Positions 7,794 to 15,900 of a stretch of DNA of 16,272 nucleotides are shown one piece after another. Position numbers and translations under genes: made by a program. The DNA lies in contig JASLDQ010000134.1 of assembly GCA_030151505.1 (NCBI GenBank), forward strand, positions 1-16,272, written 5' to 3'. The notes under the pieces are model-generated. The model did not search any database, was not told where the DNA came from, and saw only the letters and a list, made by a program, of their open reading frames with translations. Within the stretch, counting starts at the first letter, position 1. The number at the start of each line of letters is the position of its first letter. The stretch comes from Chromobacteriaceae bacterium (GTDB lineage Bacteria > Pseudomonadota > Gammaproteobacteria > Burkholderiales > Aquaspirillaceae).

Positions 7794-8231
7794 ATGAAAA
7801 AGACCACGCTTTCCGCCCTTGTGACCGGCTTTGCCTTCGGCCTGGGCCTGATCGTCGCCGGCATGGCCAATCCGGCCAAGGTGCTGGGGTTTCTCGATCT
7901 CGCCGGTGAATGGGACCCGAGCCTCGCGCTGGTGATGATGGGTGCGATCGCCGCCGCCTTCATCCCTTTCCGGCTGATGCAGGGCCGCAGCCACAGCCTG
8001 CTGGGCGAGCCCGCCCGGATTCCGGCGCCATCCGCCAGGCTGACCCCACGCCTGCTTGGCGGCAGTCTTTTGTTCGGCATCGGCTGGGGGCTGGCGGGCA
8101 TTTGTCCGGGGCCGGGGCTGGTGCTGGCCGGCGCCGGGCTGTGGCAGGGCTGGATTTATCTGGCCGGCATGGCAGCCGGCATGGGGCTGGTGATGGTGGT
8201 CGAGCGGCTTGGCGGGCGTCAGATCGCCTGA
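7794..8231 (+). CDS. YeeE/YedE-like (DUF6691-type) membrane protein, second half of a split pair
   Basis: 145-residue membrane protein, the usual partner of the preceding gene. It carries the typical motifs [20 protein letters not shown] (residues 23-42) and [19 protein letters not shown] (98-116), with a single Cys104 in the CPGP loop. Hydrophobic segments lie near 6-24, 44-60, 88-114 and 118-136. GGGAG at 7783-7787 lies 6 nt before the ATG; the gap to the previous stop is one base. Together the pair would give the inverted-repeat architecture of one YeeE-like transporter. Its last 13 bases overlap the convergent ampD gene, and no U-tract terminator is present, so the two transcripts run into each other. 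Function is inferred from family and from the persulfide-sensor-type regulator in front. Confidence 0.9.
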   Translation: MKKTTLSALVTGFAFGLGLIVAGMANPAKVLGFLDLAGEWDPSLALVMMGAIAAAFIPFRLMQGRSHSLLGEPARIPAPSARLTPRLLGGSLLFGIGWGLAGICPGPGLVLAGAGLWQGWIYLAGMAAGMGLVMVVERLGGRQIA

Positions 8232-8785
8232 TCGCCGCGCCACAGCGGCAACCCGCAGGCAGCGAGGCGTCGCCACTCGAACGTCGGCCCCGGATCGCGC
8301 TTGCGCCCCGGGGCGATGTGTTCATGGCCGCTCATTTCCGCCAGCGTCGGATAGCGCTGGCGCAGAGCGTGCACCAATTCGGTGAGCCGGTCGTACTGGG
8401 CGTCGGTGTACGGATCGGTTTCGTTGCCTTCCAGCTCGACCCCGATGGAAAAATCATTGCAGCGTTCGCGCCCGCGCCAGTTCGAGGCGCCGGCATGCCA
8501 GGCGCGCTTGCCGGTCGGGACGAACTGCAGCAGCTCGCCGTCGCGGCGGATGAAGAAGTGGCTGGACACCCGCAGGTGTGCGATGCCGGCGTAGTAGGGG
8601 TGCTCGGCCGGATCCAGCGTGTTGCTGAACAACTGCTCGACGCCGGGGCCGCCATACTGGTCCGGCGGCAGGCTGATGTGGTGGATCACCAGCAGTTCGA
8701 CCGGGTTGCCGTCCGGCCGCTCGTCGCAGTTGGGCGAGGCGACCACGCGGGCCGAATCGCAGATTCCTTGATCGTCGATAAGCAT
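8219..8785 (-). CDS. ampD: 1,6-anhydro-N-acetylmuramyl-L-alanine amidase AmpD
   Basis: Cytoplasmic zinc amidase that splits the peptide from anhydromuropeptides imported during peptidoglycan recycling; its loss derepresses AmpR-controlled beta-lactamase where that system exists. 188 residues, close to the E. coli size. Zinc ligands are visible: His35 in VIHHISLPP, and the His and Asp in [19 protein letters not shown]. Family stretches are [41 protein letters not shown] and [12 protein letters not shown] 8785 (MLIDDQG) is preferred over the one at 8818 because it aligns with the E. coli start. The gene overlaps the convergent YeeE/YedE partner by 13 nt at its 3' end and is divergent from the hemerythrin-like gene (65 nt). 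No ampR, ampE or beta-lactamase is in the window. Confidence 0.95.
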   Translation of the reverse strand: MLIDDQGICDSARVVASPNCDERPDGNPVELLVIHHISLPPDQYGGPGVEQLFSNTLDPAEHPYYAGIAHLRVSSHFFIRRDGELLQFVPTGKRAWHAGASNWRGRERCNDFSIGVELEGNETDPYTDAQYDRLTELVHALRQRYPTLAEMSGHEHIAPGRKRDPGPTFEWRRLAACGLPLWRGDQAI

Positions 8786-8800
8786 GTGGCACGGTTCCGG

Positions 8801-8810
8801 CTTATATAAG
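8801..8810. promoter_or_regulatory. Self-complementary CTTATATAAG between ampD and the hemerythrin-like gene
   Basis: A perfect 10-bp palindrome in the short divergent spacer. Both strands read TATAAG, a plausible -10 in either direction, but no good -35 lies 16-18 nt away on either strand (TTTCGG at 8829-8824 for ampD is the best). For ampD the predicted leader would be only about 9 nt. It could be a shared core promoter or an operator. Confidence 0.3.
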
Positions 8811-8850
8811 ACCGACAACGATACCGAAATCCCGCACGAGGAACATCACC

Positions 8851-9372
8851 ATGCTGCCAACCGACCCCAGTGGCGACCAGGCGCCGGGCTTCGACGCCCC
8901 GCTCGACATGCTGCACGCCTGCCACGACAAGGTGCGCCGCTTCGCCGGCCATCTCGAGCAACTTCCCGACTATCTCGCCCGGCACGGCCTAGGCGCCGGC
9001 GCCCGCAACACCATTGCCGGCGTGCTGCGCTACTTCGACGTCGCCGGTCCGCTGCATCATCAGGACGAGGAGCGCGACCTGTTTCCGCTGCTGGTGCGGC
9101 GCGATCCCGGGCTGGCATCCGAAGTGGCGCGGCTGGCTGGCGAACACATCGAACTGGGCGCCTTGTGGGCGCAACTGCGCCTGCAACTGCAGGCGCTGGC
9201 CGATGGCGACCTCAACGCACTCGATCCGCAGCTCGCCCGCGATTTCGCCACGCGCTATCGCGAACACGCCGCGCGCGAGGAAGCCGGCGTGTTCGCCCGC
9301 GCGGTCGAACTGCTGGCGCCGGACGAGCTGGCCCGCATCGGCATCCCGATGCAGGCGCGGCGGCGGAGCTAG
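8851..9372 (+). CDS. Hemerythrin HHE-domain protein
   Basis: 173-residue helical protein with a hemerythrin-like cation-binding domain, expected to hold a di-iron centre that binds O2, NO or other redox signals. Candidate ligands follow the family spacing: His22/His25 in MLHACHDKVRRF, His69/His70 with Glu73/Glu74 in LHHQDEERDLFPLL, His99 in AGEHIELGALW, and His139 with Glu143/Glu144 in YREHAAREEAGVF. Length and motif order match the small stand-alone bacterial HHE proteins. There is no signal peptide, transmembrane segment or fused signalling domain, so it is probably a soluble cytoplasmic protein. ATG 8851 has a GAGGA-like sequence about 10 nt upstream. It is divergent from ampD and followed by its own terminator, so it is likely monocistronic. 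The exact role (iron or oxygen storage, NO defence, repair of iron-sulfur clusters) cannot be told. Confidence 0.88.
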   Translation: MLPTDPSGDQAPGFDAPLDMLHACHDKVRRFAGHLEQLPDYLARHGLGAGARNTIAGVLRYFDVAGPLHHQDEERDLFPLLVRRDPGLASEVARLAGEHIELGALWAQLRLQLQALADGDLNALDPQLARDFATRYREHAAREEAGVFARAVELLAPDELARIGIPMQARRRS

Positions 9373-9510
9373 CCGTATTTCACGTCCCGGCCTGTCGGCG
9401 CGTGTGCAGCGGTCGGAGGGAGACGGTGCCGCCCCGGCCGGTCCGGCCAAGTCCCCGTTTCCGGGGGAGGTCGCCTGTCCGCGCGGCTTCCGGCGGGAGA
9501 CGGGAGCGGA

Positions 9511-9553
9511 CCGGGTGCGCCGCCACGGTGCGCCGTGGCACCGGAGCTTTTTT
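9511..9553 (+). terminator. Terminator after the hemerythrin-like gene
   Basis: Nested inverted repeats: GCCACGG (9522-9528) with CCGTGGC (9533-9539) around TGCG, inside an outer CCGGGTGC / GCACCGG pairing with one bulge, followed by AGC and TTTTTT (9548-9553). It is 140 nt beyond the stop, with the tal gene convergent 45 nt further on. The intervening 9373-9510 holds no gene; one small hairpin (CCCCG-TTTC-CGGGG) lies near 9453-9466. Confidence 0.6.
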
Positions 9554-9597
9554 GCCATCCCGCCGTTTGCACGTCGCGGGCGCGGGGACTCCGGGCC

Positions 9598-10665
9598 TCA
9601 GGCCGTCAGCGCCAGTAGCGCCGCGTAGGCGTCCTCGAACAGCTTGAGCCCGGCCTCCTGCAGCGCTTCGCCGACCTCGCCCAGGTCGATGCCGGCTTCG
9701 GCCACGGCCGCCAGCTGTGCCTGGGCCTCGTCCAGCCCGGTTTCCAGCGTGGCGCTTGCCGTGCCGTGGTCGCGGAAGGCGGCCAGCGTGGCGTCCGGCA
9801 CGGTGTTGACCGTTTCGGGGCCGATCAGCGTTTCGACGTAGAGCACGTCGGAGTAGGCCGGGTTCTTGGTACCGGTGCTGGCCCACAGCAGGTACTGCGG
9901 GCGGGCGCCGAGCGCGCGCAGCGGCGCGAATTCCGACGAGGTGTGGAAGCGTTCGCGGTAGCGCTGGTAGACCGACCTAGACAGCGCGATCGCGGTCCGG
10001 CCCTGCCGCACGGCCGGCAACTGCGGGTCGAGCAGGGTATCGACCCGCGACAGGAAGAAGCTCGCCACCGCCTTGACGTGATGCAGCGGCAGGCCGGCGT
10101 CGGCGCGGGCGCTGAGGCCGGCGACGTAGCCGCTCCACACCGCTTCGACCTGGCGGGCGGAAAACAGCAGGGTGATGTTGACGTTGATGCCCTCGGCGAT
10201 CAGCTGGCGCAGCGCGTTGACCCCGGCGGCGGTGGCCGGCACCTTGATCATGGCGTTGGGGCGGTCGATCGCGGCCCACAGGCGGCGGGCGGCGGCGACG
10301 GTGCCCGCTTCGTCGTGCGCCAGCGCCGGCGCGACCTCGAGGCTGACGTAGCCGTCGTCGCCGTGGCTGGCGTCGTACTGCGGCGCCAGCAGGTCGCAGG
10401 CGGCGCGGATGTCGGGGATCACCAGTGCCTCGTAGCGCGCCTCGGCGCCGAGGTCGTGCCGCTGCCTGAGCGCGGCCAGATCGTCGCGGTAGCGCGGATC
10501 GTGGGCGATGGCCTTGTGGAAGATCGCCGGGTTGGATGTCACCCCGGCGATGCCGTCCTCGCGGATCAGGCGGGCCAGCTCGCCCGAGGCGATCAGTTCG
10601 CGCGAGAGGTTGTCGAGCCAGAGACGCTGGCCCAGCGGGCGGATGGAAGTCAGACGGTTCTTCAT
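9598..10665 (-). CDS. tal: Transaldolase
   Basis: Transfers a dihydroxyacetone unit from sedoheptulose-7-phosphate to glyceraldehyde-3-phosphate in the non-oxidative pentose phosphate pathway. 355 residues, a TIM barrel. Visible: GVTSNPAIFHKAI (residues 41-53) near the N-terminus; PNAMIKVPATAAGVNAL with the Schiff-base lysine Lys141; EGINVNITLLFS; and LLWASTGTKNPAYSDVLYVE then IGPETVNTVPDATLAAFRDHG in the C-terminal third. The length and the last two blocks resemble the longer 'mycobacterial-type' transaldolase subfamily rather than E. coli TalB (317 residues). ATG 10665 begins MKNRLTSIRPLGQRLWLDNLSR, the normal start, with AAGGA about 11 nt upstream. It follows phoR after 98 nt that hold a candidate promoter, so it may be transcribed separately. 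Convergent with the hemerythrin-like gene; no clear terminator on its own strand. Confidence 0.95.
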   Translation of the reverse strand: MKNRLTSIRPLGQRLWLDNLSRELIASGELARLIREDGIAGVTSNPAIFHKAIAHDPRYRDDLAALRQRHDLGAEARYEALVIPDIRAACDLLAPQYDASHGDDGYVSLEVAPALAHDEAGTVAAARRLWAAIDRPNAMIKVPATAAGVNALRQLIAEGINVNITLLFSARQVEAVWSGYVAGLSARADAGLPLHHVKAVASFFLSRVDTLLDPQLPAVRQGRTAIALSRSVYQRYRERFHTSSEFAPLRALGARPQYLLWASTGTKNPAYSDVLYVETLIGPETVNTVPDATLAAFRDHGTASATLETGLDEAQAQLAAVAEAGIDLGEVGEALQEAGLKLFEDAYAALLALTA

Positions 10666-10728
10666 GGTGGCGAGTCCTTGCGGGCGGCGGGCGACAGTCC
10701 GGCCGGCCCTGGTTTTTATTCGACTCGC

Positions 10729-10758
10729 ATCCTAGCGCGGCGTTTCCTTGTCCGCCAA
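10729..10758 (-). promoter_or_regulatory. Candidate sigma70 promoter for tal
   Basis: On the - strand TTGGCG (10758-10753) and TAGGAT (10734-10729) are separated by 18 nt, each matching 4 of 6 consensus bases. Transcription would begin about 57 nt upstream of the tal ATG. A candidate only. Confidence 0.3.
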
Positions 10759-10763
10759 ATTTG

Positions 10764-12065
10764 TCAGTCCGGCCGGGCGACCCGCTCCGGCGGGAAGCTG
10801 ACGCTGAAGGTGCTGCCGCGATCCGGCTCGCTCTGGATGTCGAGCCGCGCGGTGTGGCGGGCCAGCACGTGCTTGACGATGGCGAGCCCCAGTCCGGTGC
10901 CGCCCGAGCTGCGCGAGCGGCCGCGGTCGACGCGGTAGAAGCGTTCGGTCAGGCGCGGCAGGTGCTCGCGGGCGATGCCGATGCCGCTATCCTTGACGCT
11001 GAACACGCCGCGGCCGTCCGCCTCTTTCCAGTTCAGGATGATGTGGCCGCCGTCCGGGGTGTAGCGCACCGCATTCGAGACCAGATTGCCGAAGGCGCTG
11101 TGCAGCTCCGCCTGCGCCCCCCACAGGTCGGCGTCGCTGTCCTGTTCGAGCTGCACGGTATGGCGGCCGTGACTCAGTCCTTCCGCTTCGACCATCAGCG
11201 TCGCCAGCATTTCCCGCATGTCCACCTTGTCGCTCTGGCTGGCGCGCGGGCTGTTCTCCAGCCGCGACAGCGTCAGCAGGTCTTCCACCAGGCTCTGCAT
11301 CCGCCGCGCCTGCTCCATCATCAACGGCAGGAACTGCCGCACCGCCGCCGGATCGGGCTCGGGCATGTCGGCCAGGGTCTCGACGAAGCCGCCGATCACC
11401 GTCAGCGGCGTGCGCAGCTCGTGCGAGACGTTGGCGACGAAGTCGCGGTGGACGGTCTGCACCCGTTCCAGCTGGGTGATGTCGCGCGACAGCACCAGCT
11501 TGCGGGTGGAATCGAACGGCACCAGCTGGATCGACAGCACCAGCTCCTGCGGATGGCTCTGGCGCAGGATCAGCGGCTGGCTGTAGCGCTGCTCGGCCAG
11601 ATAGGCGTGAAAGCCCGGCTGGCGCACCAGATTGACAATCAGGTTGCCGACGTCGCGCTTGCGGTCCAGCCCGAAATGGCCGACCGCCATCGGATTGAGC
11701 CACTCGATTCGGTCGCTGTCGTCCAGCACCACCACGCCGTCCGGCATCGCCTCCCCGGCGTTGATGAAACGCTCGAGCGCGTTGGCGAGCTTCTTCTGGC
11801 TTTTGGACTGCTGGCGCGCCTGGCGGTAGAGCTTGGCGAACACCTGCTGCCACACCCCCATGCCCTCGGGAATGCGCTCCGGTTCAGGGTGGCGCAGCCA
11901 GCGCAGCAGCAAGGCGACGTGATAGAGGTGGAACAGCAGCCACATCGTCGCGCCGAGTGCGAGGACGGCGAACAGCGCCGCATTGCCGGCGCCCAGCCAG
12001 GCCGCCAGCGCGAACAGGGCGATCACGCCGGCCCAGGTGAGACAACGGGTCAGGAAAGCTTGCAA
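10764..12065 (-). CDS. phoR: Phosphate-regulon sensor histidine kinase PhoR
   Basis: Inner-membrane kinase/phosphatase that phosphorylates PhoB when phosphate is scarce. 433 residues, near the E. coli length (431). Two hydrophobic segments (about 11-28 and 30-49) with almost no periplasmic loop, as in PhoR; a linker; a PAS domain (about 95-200, including MPDGVVVLDDSDRIEWLN); HisKA with the phospho-acceptor His215 in FVANVSHELRTPLT; then HATPase with the N box FGNLVSNAVRYTP, G1 DSGIGI and G2 GGTGLGLAIVKH. All catalytic motifs are intact. It lies 7 nt downstream of phoB and is surely co-transcribed with it. The small periplasmic loop fits the known use of PstSCAB/PhoU as the actual phosphate sensor; those genes are not in this window. 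Confidence 0.96.
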   Translation of the reverse strand: MQAFLTRCLTWAGVIALFALAAWLGAGNAALFAVLALGATMWLLFHLYHVALLLRWLRHPEPERIPEGMGVWQQVFAKLYRQARQQSKSQKKLANALERFINAGEAMPDGVVVLDDSDRIEWLNPMAVGHFGLDRKRDVGNLIVNLVRQPGFHAYLAEQRYSQPLILRQSHPQELVLSIQLVPFDSTRKLVLSRDITQLERVQTVHRDFVANVSHELRTPLTVIGGFVETLADMPEPDPAAVRQFLPLMMEQARRMQSLVEDLLTLSRLENSPRASQSDKVDMREMLATLMVEAEGLSHGRHTVQLEQDSDADLWGAQAELHSAFGNLVSNAVRYTPDGGHIILNWKEADGRGVFSVKDSGIGIAREHLPRLTERFYRVDRGRSRSSGGTGLGLAIVKHVLARHTARLDIQSEPDRGSTFSVSFPPERVARPD

Positions 12066-12072
12066 GGGAGTC

Positions 12073-12762
12073 TCATGGCTGGGTGGAGAAGCGGTAGCCG
12101 GTACCGCGCACAGTCTGGATCAGGCTGTCGTGGCCGCTGGCCTCGAGCGAGCTGCGCAGGCGGCGGATGTGGACGTCGACGGTGCGTTCCTCGACGAACA
12201 CATGGTCGCCCCACACCTGGTCGAGCAGCTGGGTGCGCGAATGCACCCGCTCCGGATGGGTCATGAAGAAATGCAGCAGGCGGAATTCGGTCGGGCCGAG
12301 TTCGAGCATCTGCTCGTCGGCGCTGACCCGGTGTGTGACCGGATCGAGCCTCAGGCCGCGCACCTCGACTGCGTCGTCGGTCATCTGCGGCGCGCGGCGG
12401 CGCAGCACGGCCTTGATGCGCGCCTGCAGCTCGCGCGGACTGAACGGCTTGGTGATGTAGTCGTCGGCGCCGACTTCCAGTCCGGTGATCTTGTCCTGCT
12501 CGTCCGAGCGGGCGGTCAGCATGATGATGGGGACGTCGCGGGTGCGTTCTTCGGCGCGCAGCTTCTTGGCGAACTCGACGCCGGATGCCCCCGGCAGCAT
12601 CCAGTCCAGCAGCACCAGATCGGGCAGCGCGCTCTTCACCAGTGCGGCGGCGGCTTCGGCGCTGTCGGCACGCAGCACGTGGTGACCGGCTTGGCCCAGG
12701 TTGAACGCGATCAGTTCCTGGATGGCGGGTTCGTCTTCGACCAGCAGAATGTTGGCGGGCAT
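12073..12762 (-). CDS. phoB: Phosphate-regulon response regulator PhoB
   Basis: OmpR-type transcription factor that binds Pho boxes and activates phosphate-starvation genes with sigma70 RNA polymerase. 229 residues, identical in length to E. coli PhoB. Receiver domain: acidic pair Glu9/Asp10 in LLVEDEPAI, phosphorylated Asp53 in [11 protein letters not shown], Thr83 in IMLTAR, and Lys105 in [11 protein letters not shown]. The winged-helix effector occupies about 130-229 ([56 protein letters not shown]). ATG 12762 has AGGAAAG about 6 nt upstream. A candidate Pho box precedes it, implying autoregulation. It is the first gene of phoB-phoR. Confidence 0.97.
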   Translation of the reverse strand: MPANILLVEDEPAIQELIAFNLGQAGHHVLRADSAEAAAALVKSALPDLVLLDWMLPGASGVEFAKKLRAEERTRDVPIIMLTARSDEQDKITGLEVGADDYITKPFSPRELQARIKAVLRRRAPQMTDDAVEVRGLRLDPVTHRVSADEQMLELGPTEFRLLHFFMTHPERVHSRTQLLDQVWGDHVFVEERTVDVHIRRLRSSLEASGHDSLIQTVRGTGYRFSTQP

Positions 12763-12780
12763 GTTTCTTTCCTTTGCACA

Positions 12781-12823
12781 ATTATGGCGAGGATAAAAAC
12801 AGGCTGTTACGGAAAAATGACAA
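12781..12823 (-). promoter_or_regulatory. Candidate Pho box and -10 of phoBR
   Basis: Read on the - strand: TTGTCAT (12823-12817), TTTT, CCGTAAC (12812-12806), the 7-4-7 layout of a Pho box (consensus CTGTCAT-N4-CTGTCAC; 6/7 and 5/7 matches). A third weak unit, CTGTTTT (12802-12796), follows, then CATAAT (12786-12781) about 9 nt further as a -10. Transcription would start about 12 nt beyond it, before the Shine-Dalgarno. This spacing is that of Pho-activated promoters lacking a -35. Confidence 0.5.
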
Positions 12824-12841
12824 GTCGGCGGGCGGAGCGAG

Positions 12842-12875
12842 AAAAAAACCGGCGGGCGATGGCGGCCGCTGCCGG
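12842..12875 (-). terminator. Probable terminator of the GGDEF-EAL gene
   Basis: On the - strand a GC-rich region bounded by CCGGC (12875-12871) and GCCGG (12853-12849), with GGCGGCCGC-type self-complementary sequence inside, is followed directly by GG and seven T's (12848-12842). The outer stem is short, so the exact fold is unsure, but the T-run in otherwise GC-rich DNA is convincing. It lies about 70 nt after the stop and upstream of the phoB Pho box. Confidence 0.55.
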
Positions 12876-12942
12876 CTACTCATCCTGCATTGTCAGGCAG
12901 AGCGCCCGAACCGCCCGGCCTGCCGGTCATCGTGCCGGCCGC

Positions 12943-15900
12943 TTACGCGGTCGCCGCGGTCGGCAGACTGTAGACCGGCTGGCAGGCCAGGCGGTCGGCA
13001 AAGTCGGTCGCCATTAGCGGTTTGCTGAAGTAGTAGCCCTGGATTTCCTCGACCCCGGCCGCGCGCAGGAATTCGAACTGGCCGGCGGTCTCGACCCCTT
13101 CGGCGATCAGCTTGAGGTCGAGGTTCTGGCCCACCGCGATCACGGCCCGCACGATGGCGGCGTCCGATTCGTCCTTTTCCAGGTCGCGCACGAAGCTCTG
13201 GTCGATCTTGAGCTTGTCGACCGGGAAGCGCTTGAGGTAGCTGAGGCTGGAGTAGCCGGTGCCGAAATCGTCGATCGACATCTGCACCCCCAGCTCCTTG
13301 AGCTGCTCCATGATGGCGATGACCTGCTCCACATCGTTCATCACGATGCTCTCGGTCAGTTCCAGCTCGAGGCTGCCGGCGTCGAGGCCGGTTTCCTCCA
13401 GCGCATCGGCCACCACGTCGACGAAGTTGGGCTGCTGGAACTGCAGGCTGGACAGGTTGACCGCCACCGTGACCGGCGGCAGGCCGGCGCGCCGCCACGC
13501 CACGTTCTGGCGGCAGGCTTCGTAGATCGCCCAGTTGCCCATCGGCACGATCAGGCCGGATTCCTCCGCGATCGGAATGAAACGGCCCGGCGACACCAGC
13601 CCCAGCTCCGGGTGGCGCCAGCGCATCAGCGCCTCGCAGCCGATCACCGCGCCGGTATGGCTGTTGATCTGCGGCTGGTAGTGCAGTTGCAGCTCGCCGC
13701 GCAGGTGGGCGGTGCGCAGCTGGCTTTCCATTTCCAGCCGCTCGGCCGCCTGCGCATTCATGTCGCGGGTGTAGAACTCGTAGGTGTTGCGTCCGCGCGA
13801 CTTGGCCTTGTACATCGCCGCGTCGGCATTGCGGATCAGCGCCTCGGCTTCGTCGCCGTCCTGCGGGAACAGGCTGATGCCGATGGTCGGCGTGGTGGAC
13901 AGCTCGCGCTGGCCGACCCGGAGCGGCATCGACATCGCGGTGACGATGCAGGCGGCGATTTCGCCCGCCTCGCGCTGGTTGGTGTCCGGCAGCACGATCA
14001 GGAACTCGTCCCCGCCCAGCCGCGCCAGCGTGTCCTTCGGCGACAGGAAGTCGGCCAGGCTGTTGGCGACTTCCTTCAGCAGCTCGTCGCCGACCGAGTG
14101 GCCGAGCGAGTCGTTGATGTTCTTGAAGTGGTCGAGGTCGATGAACAGCACACCCACTTCGGTCTCGGTATCGCGCGCCGTCTCGATGGCGGCCGCCAGC
14201 TTTTCGTTGAGGTAATAGCGGTTGGCCAGCCCGGTGAGCGCGTCGTAGCGGGCGAAGTGCTCGAAGCGTTCGGCGGTGCGCTTGCGTTCGGTGATGTCGT
14301 TGAGGGTGCCGACCAGGCGCTGTGGCTGGCCGTCGGCGCCGGGGTCGACAAACTGGCCCTTCACCAGCAGCCAGTGGACGCCGCCGTCGGTGTCGAGCAG
14401 ACGGTACTCGGTTTCGATCCGCTCGCAGCTTTCCTGCCGCCAGTTGACGAACTGGTTCTTGACCCGGTCGGCGTCGTCCGGGTGGACGGCGGCGAACCAG
14501 TCCGCCAGCGTCATCTCCGGCCCGTAGCCGTAGCGTTGCAGGAAATCGGCGCCCTGCAGCAGTTCGTTGCTGACCAGGTCGATTTCGTATAGCCCGGTGT
14601 CCGAGGCCTCGAGCGCCATCCGCAGCCGGCGTTCACCGTCGGACAGGGCGATTTCGGCATGCTTGCGTTCGCTGATGTCGCGGCCGACCAGACAGACGAA
14701 GGCGCCGCGGGTTTCCATTTCGACGTAGCTGGCCGACACCTCGGTCGGGAAGCTGTCGCCGTTGCAGTTCTGCAGGCGGGTCTCGAAGCCGAGCGAGCGG
14801 AAGTTGTGGATCGATTGCCACAGTTTGGCCCAGGCGGCCGGGGTCAGGGAGGGATCGAGCTTGCCGATGTGGCGACCGGACAGTTCGGCGCTGTCGAGAC
14901 CGAGGCGGCGTTGGGCGGTACGGTTGGCGAAACTGATGCGGCCGCTTTCGTCGACCCAGATCACCAGATCCGCGCCGTGGTCGACGGCGAACTGGGTGAG
15001 GTAGAGGTCCTGTTCGCTGCGGCTGAGCCGCTTGAGATGTTTGAGCAGCAGCAGCATGAAGGCGCTGATCCCGCCCAGCAGCAGGATCGTGACCAGGCTC
15101 TTGGCCAGCATGTCCTGCGTCCAGCGGGCCAGGATGGTGTCGCGCGGCTTGGCCACGGTGATGATGAGCGGCAGGTTTTCGAGACGGCTGTAGGCCAGCA
15201 GCATCGGCGGATCGCCGGTGATGTCGAGTGTGCCGTGCTGGTTCTGGCCGGACAGGACGGAACGGTATTCGGTATCGGGGATGGTTTCCCCCAGCCGCTC
15301 CTGGTCGAAGGGATAGTTCAGCAGCAGCACGCCGTCGTTGCGCACCAGTTCCACCCGGGTCTGGCTGTCCAGATTGAGCGACTGGTGAAACTGGCGGAAA
15401 TGGTTCGGGTCGAGCCCGGCGACCAGCACGCCGTCGAAGCCTGCCGCGTTGTTGATGGGGACGGCGAGCGGGATGAAGGGGCGCTGGTCGATGCGGTTGC
15501 GGGCGGGGTTGCCGATGGCGAAGAGCTGGCGCGGATGGTCGCGCAGGAGCTGGAAATAGTCGCGGTCGGACAGGGTGATCCTGCCGATCGGATACTGCAT
15601 GGTGATGGCAGCCGCCCGGCCGGTGCGGTCGATGGTGGCGAAGAAATACGCCTGCGGCTCCATCATCAGGGATTCCAGCATGATGTTGTACTGCTGGAAT
15701 TCGTTATTGCTGCGGAACGCTTCGAGGAACTGCCGGTCGCGCGCGGTGGTGATGATGCGGTTGGTCGAGGCGCGCAGGGAGTGACCGATGTGTACCTCGA
15801 TGGCCCGGGTGAGGGTGGCCAGTTCGGCCCGGGCGGCCGCCAGCGTCTGCCGGTAGCTCAGCCAGCCGGTCACCGCCGTGCTGACGACGGCCAAGAGCAC

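Noticed and set aside
8769-8782. FNR-like site (TTGAT followed by GATAA) near the hemerythrin-like gene
   Set aside because: Only the left half matches; the right half has 2 of 5 expected bases, and the site lies inside the ampD coding start.
8787-8802. Sigma54-like TGGCAC element upstream of the hemerythrin-like gene
   Set aside because: The -12 half (TTGC) is missing at the required spacing.
10536-12266. 576-codon open frame on the + strand
   Set aside because: Antisense shadow of phoR; the phoR frame has all kinase motifs.
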